Origin: Oscillospiraceae bacterium
Lineage (GTDB): Bacteria > Bacillota > Clostridia > Oscillospirales > Ruminococcaceae
DNA length: 64,000 nt
Reading direction: 5' to 3'
Assembly: GCA_021199335.1 (NCBI GenBank)
Contig: JAJQIG010000046.1
Coordinates: forward strand, 1-64,000
Shown: in pieces, positions 1 to 6,993 of the stretch
How positions within the stretch are numbered: position 1 is the first letter of the stretch
How the letters are laid out: each line of letters starts with the position of its first letter
The notes under the pieces: model-generated
Told to the model about the DNA's origin: nothing
Database searches by the model: none
The model's input: only the letters and a program-made list of their open reading frames with translations
Position numbers and translations under genes: made by a program

Positions 1-68
1 TACTGGATTCGAACCAGTGGCTTACTGCTTAGAAGGCAGTTACTCTATCCAGCTGAGTTAATGACGCC
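1..68 (-). tRNA. tRNA-Arg (anticodon UCU), 3' end cut by window edge
   Basis: Read on the minus strand, the sequence starts with acceptor arm GGCGTCA and continues into a D arm (CTCAGCTGGATAGAG). The anticodon stem ACTGC/GCAGT closes the loop CTTCTAA, giving anticodon TCT. The T arm ends in GGTTCGAATCC. The last bases of the acceptor stem lie outside the window. Confidence 0.93.
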
Positions 69-93
69 GATACAAAGTCCCTAAAGGGAAAAA

Positions 94-167
94 TGGAGCG
101 GGTGATGGGAATCGAACCCACACAACCAGCTTGGAAGGCTAGTGTTCTACCATTGAACTACACCCGC
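94..167 (-). tRNA. tRNA-Gly (anticodon UCC), CCA encoded
   Basis: On the minus strand a complete 74-nt cloverleaf runs from GCGGGTG to CACCCGC plus discriminator U and an encoded CCA end. The anticodon loop is CTTCCAA (anticodon TCC). The T loop GTTCGATTC and D arm GTTCAATGGTAGAAC are standard. It lies 25 bases upstream of tRNA-Arg on the same strand, so the two are probably co-transcribed. Confidence 0.96.
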
Positions 168-340
168 ATCGTATTTGCCATATCCCTGACAACGAAATAT
201 ATTATATCACATAGATTTTGGTTTGTCAATACTTTTTTGGAATTTTTTTTGGAAATTTTCTAAGAGAAGAAAAAACGGCTGCTTGCCGGTAAAAATCAAA
301 TGCGAGCTTGAGTTGTTTTCAAAAAAATTTCCGATAAAAA

Positions 341-372
341 TGTCACAAAATGAACCCATAATTCGTTATAAT
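341..372 (+). promoter_or_regulatory. possible promoter for the sigma-factor gene
   Basis: A consensus TATAAT lies at 367-372 in the 319-base space between tRNA-Gly and the sigma gene. The -35 is poor: TGTCAC at 341 lies 20 bases away. No other structure stands out in 183-501; the 86-residue ORF there is low-complexity and not believable. Confidence 0.35.
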
Positions 373-501
373 AGACAGAGCGTTCAAAAAAGCGTTCGCC
401 TTCGATTACATTTAGTCAGGTCGGCGCATTTGACGGTATTTTCTGCGCAGGAAAAAGCTGTTACATACTGTCCATCAAGATAAAATCGGGAAGTGAGAAA
501 A

Positions 502-987
502 ATGAATTCAGAAAATCAGCGGAAGGTGGAGCTGCTGTATGAGCTTTACGAACAGGCGATGTACAGAGTTGCGTTTTCTGTTCTGAAAAATGAGGCGGAG
601 GCGGAAGATGCGGTTTCCGAAAGCTTTGTGGTCATCATCAAAAGCCTAAGAAAAATAGATTTACCCGAAAGCGAAATGACAAAGCGTTTCATTCTTAAAA
701 CAATAAAGAATAAGTCCATCGATATGTACAGAAGCATAGCCAAAAAGAGGGAAAAGGCTCTGTCGATTGATGAGTATGACCTGCAAAGCAATGAAAACGT
801 TGAGGATAACGCCATTAATCGAGAGATTATTTCGGGACTTGAAATGGGTGATGATGAGAAAAGACTGATTTATTTAAGGGAGTGTCAGGAGCTTTCGTGG
901 AAAGAGATTTCGGAACGGTTGGATATTTCCGAAAGTGCCGCAAGAAAACGGTTTGAAAGGCTTAAAAGAAAACTTGTAAAGAGGTAA
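502..987 (+). CDS. ECF-type RNA polymerase sigma factor
   Basis: A 161-residue sigma-70 family protein of the small ECF class. The N-terminal half has the region 2 pattern (ALYEQ-like start, then EAEDAVSESFVVIIKSL, and the helix KRFILKTIKNKSIDMYRS). The C-terminal half is the region 4 helix-turn-helix (LRECQELSWKEISERLDISESAARKRFERLKRKL). I start it at ATG 502, because GGGAAGTGAG lies at a proper distance. The GTG at 493 used by the ORF track overlaps that ribosome site. The next gene begins 6 bases after the stop and encodes a membrane protein that probably acts as its anti-sigma partner. The trigger and regulon cannot be read from the sequence. Confidence 0.9.
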   Translation: MNSENQRKVELLYELYEQAMYRVAFSVLKNEAEAEDAVSESFVVIIKSLRKIDLPESEMTKRFILKTIKNKSIDMYRSIAKKREKALSIDEYDLQSNENVEDNAINREIISGLEMGDDEKRLIYLRECQELSWKEISERLDISESAARKRFERLKRKLVKR

Positions 988-992
988 AAGGC

Positions 993-2330
993 ATGAAAAA
1001 TTATAACGAAAAAGAGCTTGATATAATATTTGAAAATGCGCTTAAAGGAGGAGAAATTCATGAATTTTCCGAAAGCTACAAAAAACGCAGAAAAGAAATT
1101 ATGAAGAGCGTTTCGGGGAGGAATATACGCATAAAAAGAATCTGTTTTACCACTGCCGCCGCAGCTGCCGTTATAGCGATAATTCCTTTGGGAGTATATG
1201 CGTATTCCCTTATAACCGCAAATATTGAAAAGACGGAGAAGTACCGAAGCACCGTTTATGTGAGTGCAGGGGAAGAGATGGAGAGCGACCCTATGGAGGT
1301 TGTCTTGAGCTATGTTCCCGAAAGCCTTGTTCTGCAAGGGGAGGACAGCCCGTTCGCAGGGAAGTATAAGAATGAAAACGGCGGCGGGATGACCTCTTTG
1401 TTCTATCATCTTAGCGGAGAAACCTATAAGAATCTTAGCTTTTCGCAAGCATCGGAGGAGTTTGAAACGGAAACCGCAAAGATACTTATAAATTATCGTG
1501 TAAGCTTTGACGCCGAAAAAGCGTCACCCGACAATTTCGGGCGTGAGGTTTTCGTGGTTATGAAGAATGCTCCGTACCTTGCAAGGCTTTATTTCACGGA
1601 TGATATTCTCTCGGAGGAGATAAGGAAAATCGCCGAGGGAGTGACCTTAAAACCTGCCGAAACAGAGCTTTATCCCGATTTTGCCGCAGAGCCCGAGGCT
1701 GAAGAAGGAGAAACAGACGATGAAGCCGTAAATGCCGAGAAAATCTATGCAGTCGGTGAGAAGGCGCAATTCAAATACAGTGACGGAGTAACGTTAAATG
1801 TCGCTGTAAGGAGCGTTAATTTCTATGACAGTTATGAAACCCTTACAACGGACGACGCAGGATATGATAAGGATTTCAGCGCATTTGTCGGAAGCCTTGA
1901 CGAAAATATAAGAACATACTATACTTATGGCGATGGAATATCAACGCTTGACGAGGATATTGAAGAAAGGAATGTTCCCCTTGAAATAGTGACAATGGAG
2001 GTTGAATACGAAAACATTTCGTCCGAAGAAGCCGAAATATGCGTGTGTCCGACACTTTTTACAGGCATTGGCGATGATACAAGATTATCGATGCAGTCGG
2101 GCGAAAATGGCATTGGAATAAGAGATACTCTTGCGGCAAAGTGCGATTCGGGATTACAGATTTCGTTTGTGGCAAGCGGCGAGCATAACAAAAATAACAT
2201 CATTGTTCCTGCGGGAGAAAAGCAAACCGTAAAGATTTCGTTCATTTTTGAAAAGGAGTACAGGGACAGTCTTTATCTTTCCTACACCTACAGCAGCGAC
2301 CCAACCTCATTTATTAAAATCGATGAATAA
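993..2330 (+). CDS. membrane-anchored putative anti-sigma factor
   Basis: A 445-residue protein translated right after the ECF sigma gene. Residues 1-48 are a charged cytoplasmic region, about 51-72 is one membrane segment (TTAAAAAVIAIIPLGVYAYS), and the remaining 370 residues would lie outside. The outer part contains a DUF4367-like stretch (VVLSYVPESL...) and, after an acidic linker near residue 235, a beta-rich region like the DUF4352 class (YAVGEKAQFKYSDGVTLNVAV). Gene order and topology fit an anti-sigma factor that holds the sigma factor at the membrane until an external signal arrives. No known anti-sigma zinc motif is visible, so this role is inferred from context. A rho-independent terminator follows immediately. 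Confidence 0.7.
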   Translation: MKNYNEKELDIIFENALKGGEIHEFSESYKKRRKEIMKSVSGRNIRIKRICFTTAAAAAVIAIIPLGVYAYSLITANIEKTEKYRSTVYVSAGEEMESDPMEVVLSYVPESLVLQGEDSPFAGKYKNENGGGMTSLFYHLSGETYKNLSFSQASEEFETETAKILINYRVSFDAEKASPDNFGREVFVVMKNAPYLARLYFTDDILSEEIRKIAEGVTLKPAETELYPDFAAEPEAEEGETDDEAVNAEKIYAVGEKAQFKYSDGVTLNVAVRSVNFYDSYETLTTDDAGYDKDFSAFVGSLDENIRTYYTYGDGISTLDEDIEERNVPLEIVTMEVEYENISSEEAEICVCPTLFTGIGDDTRLSMQSGENGIGIRDTLAAKCDSGLQISFVASGEHNKNNIIVPAGEKQTVKISFIFEKEYRDSLYLSYTYSSDPTSFIKIDE

Positions 2331-2335
2331 AGTAA

Positions 2336-2373
2336 CAGAGCTGCCGATTCACTTCGGCGGCTCTGCTTTTTTT
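2336..2373 (+). terminator. rho-independent terminator after the sigma/anti-sigma pair
   Basis: A 12-bp stem CAGAGCTGCCGA / TCGGCGGCTCTG (one G-T pair) with a 6-base loop is followed by C and seven T. Confidence 0.92.
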
Positions 2374-2412
2374 GAGCGGATAATACCCAAAATCAAGTTT
2401 TTTCCTGTCCCC

Positions 2413-2441
2413 TTGACAAAATAATAGGTCGGTGATATACT
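2413..2441 (+). promoter_or_regulatory. sigma-A type promoter for the zinc-ribbon gene
   Basis: TTGACA (2413-2418), a 17-base spacer, and TATACT (2436-2441), about 80 bases upstream of the zinc-ribbon start. Confidence 0.8.
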
Positions 2442-2522
2442 ATATATGTGCTTTTTGATTGAAATTTGCTGCCGAAACAGCGTGTTCATATACATATATT
2501 TTAAATGAAAGAAGTGACCGTA

Positions 2523-3368
2523 ATGATATGTCCGAAATGTGGTAAAGAAAATAGTGAGGATGCGGCTTTCTGCGGGGAGTGCGGATATGATTTCTCCTCC
2601 GATAACATAATGAACGCCCTTGATAATGGTGATTCCGAGAGCGAGAAGCCATCTTCAAAGAAAGAGAAAAGGCGTTCCAAAAAGGAAAAGGACAAGCGGA
2701 ATAATGGCGAAAATACCGATAATAAAAAATCCAAGAAAACTAAGGTTAAGGTAATCCTTGTCGCTGTCGCTGTCATCATCGTTGTGATTGCCGTTGCGGT
2801 TCTCGTTCTGTTTTTCTCCTCAACCGAGGGCGAAAAGGTGCTGAATAATATCCCGATAGGCAGAGATGTCGCCTATGCCGAGTCCAAGACGGGGAGAAAC
2901 TTCACAACCGTTTCGAAATATGCCGCAGTTGAGGACATTGCAGCATTTGATAATATTTGTGAGGCTGATTCGGGCCTGCGTGTTGAGGGGATACAGTACC
3001 CCGAATGGGCGGTCACAATTTCCCTTGCGGAGGATAAGACTATAAATAAGGTCGTCTATTATGACTTCTCCCAGCTCCAGAAAAACTGGAAGGGTCACCA
3101 CTCTAATGATGAAATTCCCCTTGCGAGGATTGAATACGGAATGAGCGAAAAATCCGTTGAACGAGCAATGGGCTTTAAGCCGTATACAATAATAAAAGAG
3201 GTTGACAATAACGTTACGTATGTCTACCGTTACTATTATTCCGACGATGTAACGGGCAATGACGTTGTCTGCAACTATTCCGTTGTGTTTGATGATGCAA
3301 ACGGCTCGGTTAAAGATGTTTATGTAAGCATTGTCGACTATGCGTCTGTTATAATTAATGCGGATTGA
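2523..3368 (+). CDS. zinc-ribbon single-pass membrane protein, unknown function
   Basis: 281 residues from ATG 2523, chosen because GAAGTG lies just upstream and because zinc-ribbon proteins of this type begin MICPKCGKEN. Residues 1-20 hold a CPKC...CGEC ribbon. Residues 40-70 are a strongly basic linker rich in KK/EKKDK. About 75-100 is one membrane helix (VILVAVAVIIVVIAVAVLVLFF). The rest is an exported domain with no motif I recognise (ends VSIVDYASVIINAD). This architecture is common in Clostridia and usually unassigned. It is upstream of the mannanase-like gene and may share its transcript. The function is unknown. Confidence 0.8.
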   Translation: MICPKCGKENSEDAAFCGECGYDFSSDNIMNALDNGDSESEKPSSKKEKRRSKKEKDKRNNGENTDNKKSKKTKVKVILVAVAVIIVVIAVAVLVLFFSSTEGEKVLNNIPIGRDVAYAESKTGRNFTTVSKYAAVEDIAAFDNICEADSGLRVEGIQYPEWAVTISLAEDKTINKVVYYDFSQLQKNWKGHHSNDEIPLARIEYGMSEKSVERAMGFKPYTIIKEVDNNVTYVYRYYYSDDVTGNDVVCNYSVVFDDANGSVKDVYVSIVDYASVIINAD

Positions 3369-3400
3369 TGTAACGAAATTGGCGGAGGATTTAATATAAT

Positions 3401-4447
3401 ATGAAAAAGCTTTTGTCTGCAATACTTCCGATAATAATTATGATTTCCATGACGGCTTGTTCGTCGGAGGATACGACCGAGGCTGCGGAAGCCTCGGATG
3501 CGACCGTTCAGACTGCTTCCGAAACAGCAGAGGAAACGCAGGAGAACGCAGGCGGTTTTACCGTCAGCGGAACAAAGCTCCTTGATGCTAACGGAAACGA
3601 GTTCGTTTTCAGGGGAATAAATCATGCGCATTCGTGGTTTCCTCAGAATGACGGCGAGGCGCTCCAAGCTATTGCCGATACGGGCGCAAACTGCGTGAGA
3701 ATAGTTTTGGCAAACGGTATTCAGTGGACGAAGGATTCTTCTGAAACAATTACCTCGCTTATTGAAAAATGCAAAGCCCTGAATATGATCGCCATTGTTG
3801 AGGTTCATGACGGCACAGGCGATGACAGCCTTGAAACTATAGAGCAAATCTGCGACTACTGGATTGAGGTTAAGGACGCCCTTATCGGAACGGAGGACTA
3901 TGTTATCCTTAACATTGCCAATGAATGGGTCGGCACATGGGACAGTACAATTTGGCGTGACGGATATGTAAGCGTTATCCCAAAGCTGCGTGAGGCCGGT
4001 ATAAAGAATACGCTTATGGTTGATGCGGCAGGCTGGGGACAGTACAGCAAAAGCATTGCGGATTACGGAGCAGAGGTTTTTGCTGCAGACCCCGATGCGA
4101 ATACAATGTTTTCTATTCATATGTACGGCTCGGCAGGAAAGAATGAAAGTACGATTAAATCGGGTATCGAGGGAGTAACCTCGCAGAATCTCTGCGTGTG
4201 TGTCGGCGAATTCGGCTATAAGCATTCGGACGGTGACGTTGACGAAGCATATATAATGCAATACTGCACGGAGAATGATATAGGATACCTGGGCTGGAGT
4301 TGGAAAGGCAACGGCGGCGGAGTTGAATATCTTGATATTTCCGAAAGCTGGGACGGCTCCGTCCTTTCAGCCGATTGGGGCGAGGTGCTTATTAACGGAG
4401 AAAACGGAATAAAGGCTACGTCCGAAATCTGTTCCGTTTTTGAATAA
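3401..4447 (+). CDS. GH5 endo-beta-1,4-mannanase-like lipoprotein
   Basis: A 348-residue glycoside hydrolase family 5 enzyme that most resembles the bacterial beta-mannanases of subfamily GH5_8, by motifs RGINHAHSWF, VEVHDGTGDDS, DYWIEVKDALIG, MVDAAGWGQY and LGWSWKGN. The acid/base Glu is E175 (NIANEW) and the nucleophile is E270 (VGEFG). Residues 1-20 form a lipoprotein signal peptide (ISMTAC, lipid on C20), followed by a roughly 30-residue Thr/Glu-rich linker and one catalytic domain. There is no carbohydrate-binding module or dockerin, so the enzyme is probably tethered to the cell surface to cut mannan or glucomannan. The substrate assignment rests on remembered family motifs. A cellulase activity within GH5 is the main alternative. 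Confidence 0.87.
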   Translation: MKKLLSAILPIIIMISMTACSSEDTTEAAEASDATVQTASETAEETQENAGGFTVSGTKLLDANGNEFVFRGINHAHSWFPQNDGEALQAIADTGANCVRIVLANGIQWTKDSSETITSLIEKCKALNMIAIVEVHDGTGDDSLETIEQICDYWIEVKDALIGTEDYVILNIANEWVGTWDSTIWRDGYVSVIPKLREAGIKNTLMVDAAGWGQYSKSIADYGAEVFAADPDANTMFSIHMYGSAGKNESTIKSGIEGVTSQNLCVCVGEFGYKHSDGDVDEAYIMQYCTENDIGYLGWSWKGNGGGVEYLDISESWDGSVLSADWGEVLINGENGIKATSEICSVFE

Positions 4448-4474
4448 ATTGATGCTTTAAAAGGAGATTTTACC

Positions 4475-5128
4475 ATGACGGACGGCGAAATTTTTTCTCA
4501 TATCGACCATACACAGCTGAAGGCTGTTTCAACGCAAGCCGATATTGACCTCCTTTGTGAGGAAGCGCTAAGGCTTAAAACGGCATCCGTTTGTATTCCT
4601 CCGTCATATGTCGCTTATGCAAGAAAAAAATTCGGCGGGGAGCTTAATATTTGCACAGTTATAGGCTTCCCGTTGGGATATAATACAACCGCAGTTAAGG
4701 TGTTTGAAACACAGTGTGCCGTTGCGGACGGCGCGGATGAGATTGATATGGTTGTTAACCTCGGTGATGTCAAAAACGGCTGTTACGATAAGGTAACGTC
4801 GGAGATCTCAGCTGTAAAAAAAGCCGCAGGGGGCAAAATTCTCAAGGTTATAGTCGAAACCTGTTACCTTAATGAGAGTGAAAAAACAGCCCTTTGCAAA
4901 TGCGTTTCGGACGGTGGCGCCGACTATATAAAAACCTCCACAGGCTTTGGTACGGACGGAGCAAGGATTGAGGATGTACGTCTTTTTGCGAAGAATCTCA
5001 GCGGTGGAGTGAAAATCAAAGCGGCGGGCGGAATAAGAACCCGTGAGGATATCGAGATGTTCCTTGCGGATGGGTGCGACCGCATAGGAACAAGCTCTGC
5101 GGTGAAAATCCTAACCTCCGAATTGTAA
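4475..5128 (+). CDS. deoC: deoxyribose-phosphate aldolase
   Basis: 217 residues, the normal length for class I DeoC, which splits 2-deoxyribose 5-phosphate into glyceraldehyde 3-phosphate and acetaldehyde. The Schiff-base lysine is K153 in YIKTSTGF. The proton-relay residues D91 (DEIDMVVN) and K182 (KIKAAGGIR) are present. The gene follows the mannanase gene by 27 bases with its own AAGGAG site. No other deo genes are nearby. Confidence 0.95.
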   Translation: MTDGEIFSHIDHTQLKAVSTQADIDLLCEEALRLKTASVCIPPSYVAYARKKFGGELNICTVIGFPLGYNTTAVKVFETQCAVADGADEIDMVVNLGDVKNGCYDKVTSEISAVKKAAGGKILKVIVETCYLNESEKTALCKCVSDGGADYIKTSTGFGTDGARIEDVRLFAKNLSGGVKIKAAGGIRTREDIEMFLADGCDRIGTSSAVKILTSEL

Positions 5129-5170
5129 CTGTTGTATTCATATTGTAATAGAATTGAAACCGAATGGTAG

Positions 5171-5199
5171 TTGACCTTGCAAATTCCCCCTGGTACAAT
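5171..5199 (+). promoter_or_regulatory. sigma-A type promoter for the LRR lipoprotein
   Basis: TTGACC (5171-5176), a 17-base spacer, TACAAT (5194-5199). AGGGGGA lies 8 bases before the start codon at 5235. Confidence 0.8.
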
Positions 5200-5234
5200 T
5201 TTCTTATGTGAAATTTGTATAGGGGGATTTTTAT

Positions 5235-6575
5235 ATGAGAAAAAAAGCAATTATATCCGTAATAATGATTTTGGCGCTTTTTACAGCTTGTTCAAAGCAC
5301 GAAAATGAAGAGGAGCTGATTACCTTGCTTACCTCCGAAGCGGTATTTAGTGAGGAAGCATCAACCGATAACAGCTTTTTGGGGGATTATGCGGAGGAAA
5401 AATCGGAAAATATCGATGATACGGAAAGCGAATATGTTACCATTATGGGTAGGCTTTATTCCAAGAAGCGAACGTCGTTCTCCTTTTACCCCGAAATGGG
5501 GGTTACAAGCGAGGGAATTGCCGAGCTTTGCAATTTGCCGAACCTGAAAACTCTGTATTTGTCAAGCTTCGACCTCACGGATGTTGATTTAAGTCCGCTC
5601 TCCGAGCTAACATCACTTGAAAGTCTGTATTTAAGCTATAATACGGGAATTACGGATATAGGCTTTTTATCAAGCCTTACAAATCTTGAAGAATTGCAGC
5701 TTTGCAGCAATTCTATTAATGACATAAACGCATTGTCAACTCTTACAAATCTTGAAAAATTGGAGCTTTGTTACAATTCTGTCAATGATATAAGCGCACT
5801 GTCAAGCCTTACGAACCTTGAAGAATTGGATCTTAGTTCCAATTCGGTCGATGATATAACCGCTTTGTCCGGGCTTGTTAAGCTCAGGGAGTTAAAGCTC
5901 AGTGAGAATAATATCAGCGATTTAACGGCATTGTCGGAGCTAAAGAACCTTACTGTCCTTGAATTAGGCTCAAATGAAATTACCGAAATTGATGCTCTGT
6001 CAAACCTAACGGAGCTTACGGAATTGTATCTTGGCTCAAATGAAATTACCGAAATTAACGCTCTGTCAAACCTAACGAGGCTTGCGAAATTAAGCCTTTG
6101 GGGAAATAAAATTACCGAAATTGACGCCCTGTCAAACCTTACAGGGCTTACGGAATTGTATCTTGGCTCAAATGAAATTACCGAAATTGATGCCCTGTCA
6201 AGCCTTACAGGGCTTGCGGGACTGGAGCTTTCGGGAAACGAAATCAGCAATGCGGAACCGCTGTCCAAACTCGTGGGGTTGAATCGGTTGTACATTAGTG
6301 ATAACGTCATTGTAAGCATAGAGGCATTGTCGTGTTTGCAAAGTCTTGAGTATTTGCTCATTGACGGCAACCTAATTACCGATATAAGTCCGTTATCGGA
6401 GCTTTCTCGGCTTAAAGCGCTCGAATTATCCGAAAATCCGCTTGACAGCTTGGATGTTGATACACTTTCAAAGCTGACAAGCCTTGAATTTTTGACCCTC
6501 GGCGATGGGGTAACATTTGATAATGCCGATATTGAAGAATTAAGGGCGGCGCTGCCGGAATGTTCTATCAGTTAA
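5235..6575 (+). CDS. leucine-rich-repeat lipoprotein
   Basis: A 446-residue protein with a lipoprotein signal peptide (ILALFTACS, lipid on C19), an acidic linker to about residue 75, and then about fourteen leucine-rich repeats of 22 residues to near the C-terminus. The repeat (LTNLEELxLxSNxIxDIxALSS) is the internalin-like SDS22 class. Several repeats are near identical at DNA level (LGSNEITEIDALSNLTGLTELY), which indicates recent repeat duplication. It probably sits on the outer face of the membrane and binds a protein or glycan; the partner is unknown. It has its own promoter. Confidence 0.88.
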   Translation: MRKKAIISVIMILALFTACSKHENEEELITLLTSEAVFSEEASTDNSFLGDYAEEKSENIDDTESEYVTIMGRLYSKKRTSFSFYPEMGVTSEGIAELCNLPNLKTLYLSSFDLTDVDLSPLSELTSLESLYLSYNTGITDIGFLSSLTNLEELQLCSNSINDINALSTLTNLEKLELCYNSVNDISALSSLTNLEELDLSSNSVDDITALSGLVKLRELKLSENNISDLTALSELKNLTVLELGSNEITEIDALSNLTELTELYLGSNEITEINALSNLTRLAKLSLWGNKITEIDALSNLTGLTELYLGSNEITEIDALSSLTGLAGLELSGNEISNAEPLSKLVGLNRLYISDNVIVSIEALSCLQSLEYLLIDGNLITDISPLSELSRLKALELSENPLDSLDVDTLSKLTSLEFLTLGDGVTFDNADIEELRAALPECSIS

Positions 6576-6838
6576 TCGGGATAAGAACGATACCCCAAAA
6601 GCGTTTTATGGCTGATTTTTTCCGATTATTATGCAGCTTTAACCAAAATCGGCAAGGATTCCCCCACTTCAACCGATAGGTAGGTGATGGTGAATTGCCA
6701 AAGGGGGAATTAACGGCAGCGGTGGGCGGAGAGAACCCGGTATCAAAATAGTACGCATGCGTAATACGCATGCATGCCTATGTACGATGCCGCACTCCGT
6801 TAAATTACCGAGAGTGGATTGAAACAATAAAACAATAC
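6576..6838. other. gene-free region with inverted repeats
   Basis: About 260 bases between the LRR gene and the next promoter. It holds CCGATT...AATCGG, then a long-range pair ATTCCCCC...GGGGGAAT (about 6657-6710), and a perfect 12-base palindrome TACGCATGCGTA (6752-6763) followed at once by a second ACGCATGC copy. The minus-strand 67-residue ORF across it is low in plausibility. It may be a non-coding repeat element or hold an operator. I see no gene. Confidence 0.45.
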
Positions 6839-6867
6839 TGGACAAAGGAAGAAAACTGTGGTATAAT
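6839..6867 (+). promoter_or_regulatory. promoter of the GH13 gene with extended -10
   Basis: TGGACA (6839-6844), a 17-base spacer, and TATAAT (6862-6867) preceded by TGG, an extended -10. It leaves a 5' leader of about 120 bases before the ATG at 6994. Confidence 0.82.
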
Positions 6868-6993
6868 GTTACTCAGTTGAAGTTTTCCTACTGCCTTTAG
6901 TCTTGGATTGAACCAAATTCGGCGGCGGACTGCGTTAGGTGATACAGTAAGCTCCCGATTAAAGGCAAATATTATTGAAGAGGTATACCGAAT

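Noticed and set aside
223-483. 86-residue ORF upstream of the sigma factor
   Set aside because: No ribosome site, Phe/Lys/Arg-rich composition without domain character, overlaps the likely promoter region.
885-1448. 187-residue minus-strand ORF over the anti-sigma gene, and similar long antisense ORFs (3338-4261, 7738-8691, 18022-19029, 24252-25256, 49198-50148)
   Set aside because: They are reverse-frame shadows of well-supported genes, with odd composition (Cys, His, Ile, Asn rich) and no ribosome sites.
5700-6240. Regular repeats that could look like a CRISPR array
   Set aside because: They are in-frame 66-base leucine-rich-repeat units inside a coding sequence, without unique spacers.
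6568-6771. 67-residue minus-strand ORF in the intergenic region
   Set aside because: No ribosome site and Pro/Ser/Trp-rich low-plausibility sequence across inverted repeats; treated as non-coding.
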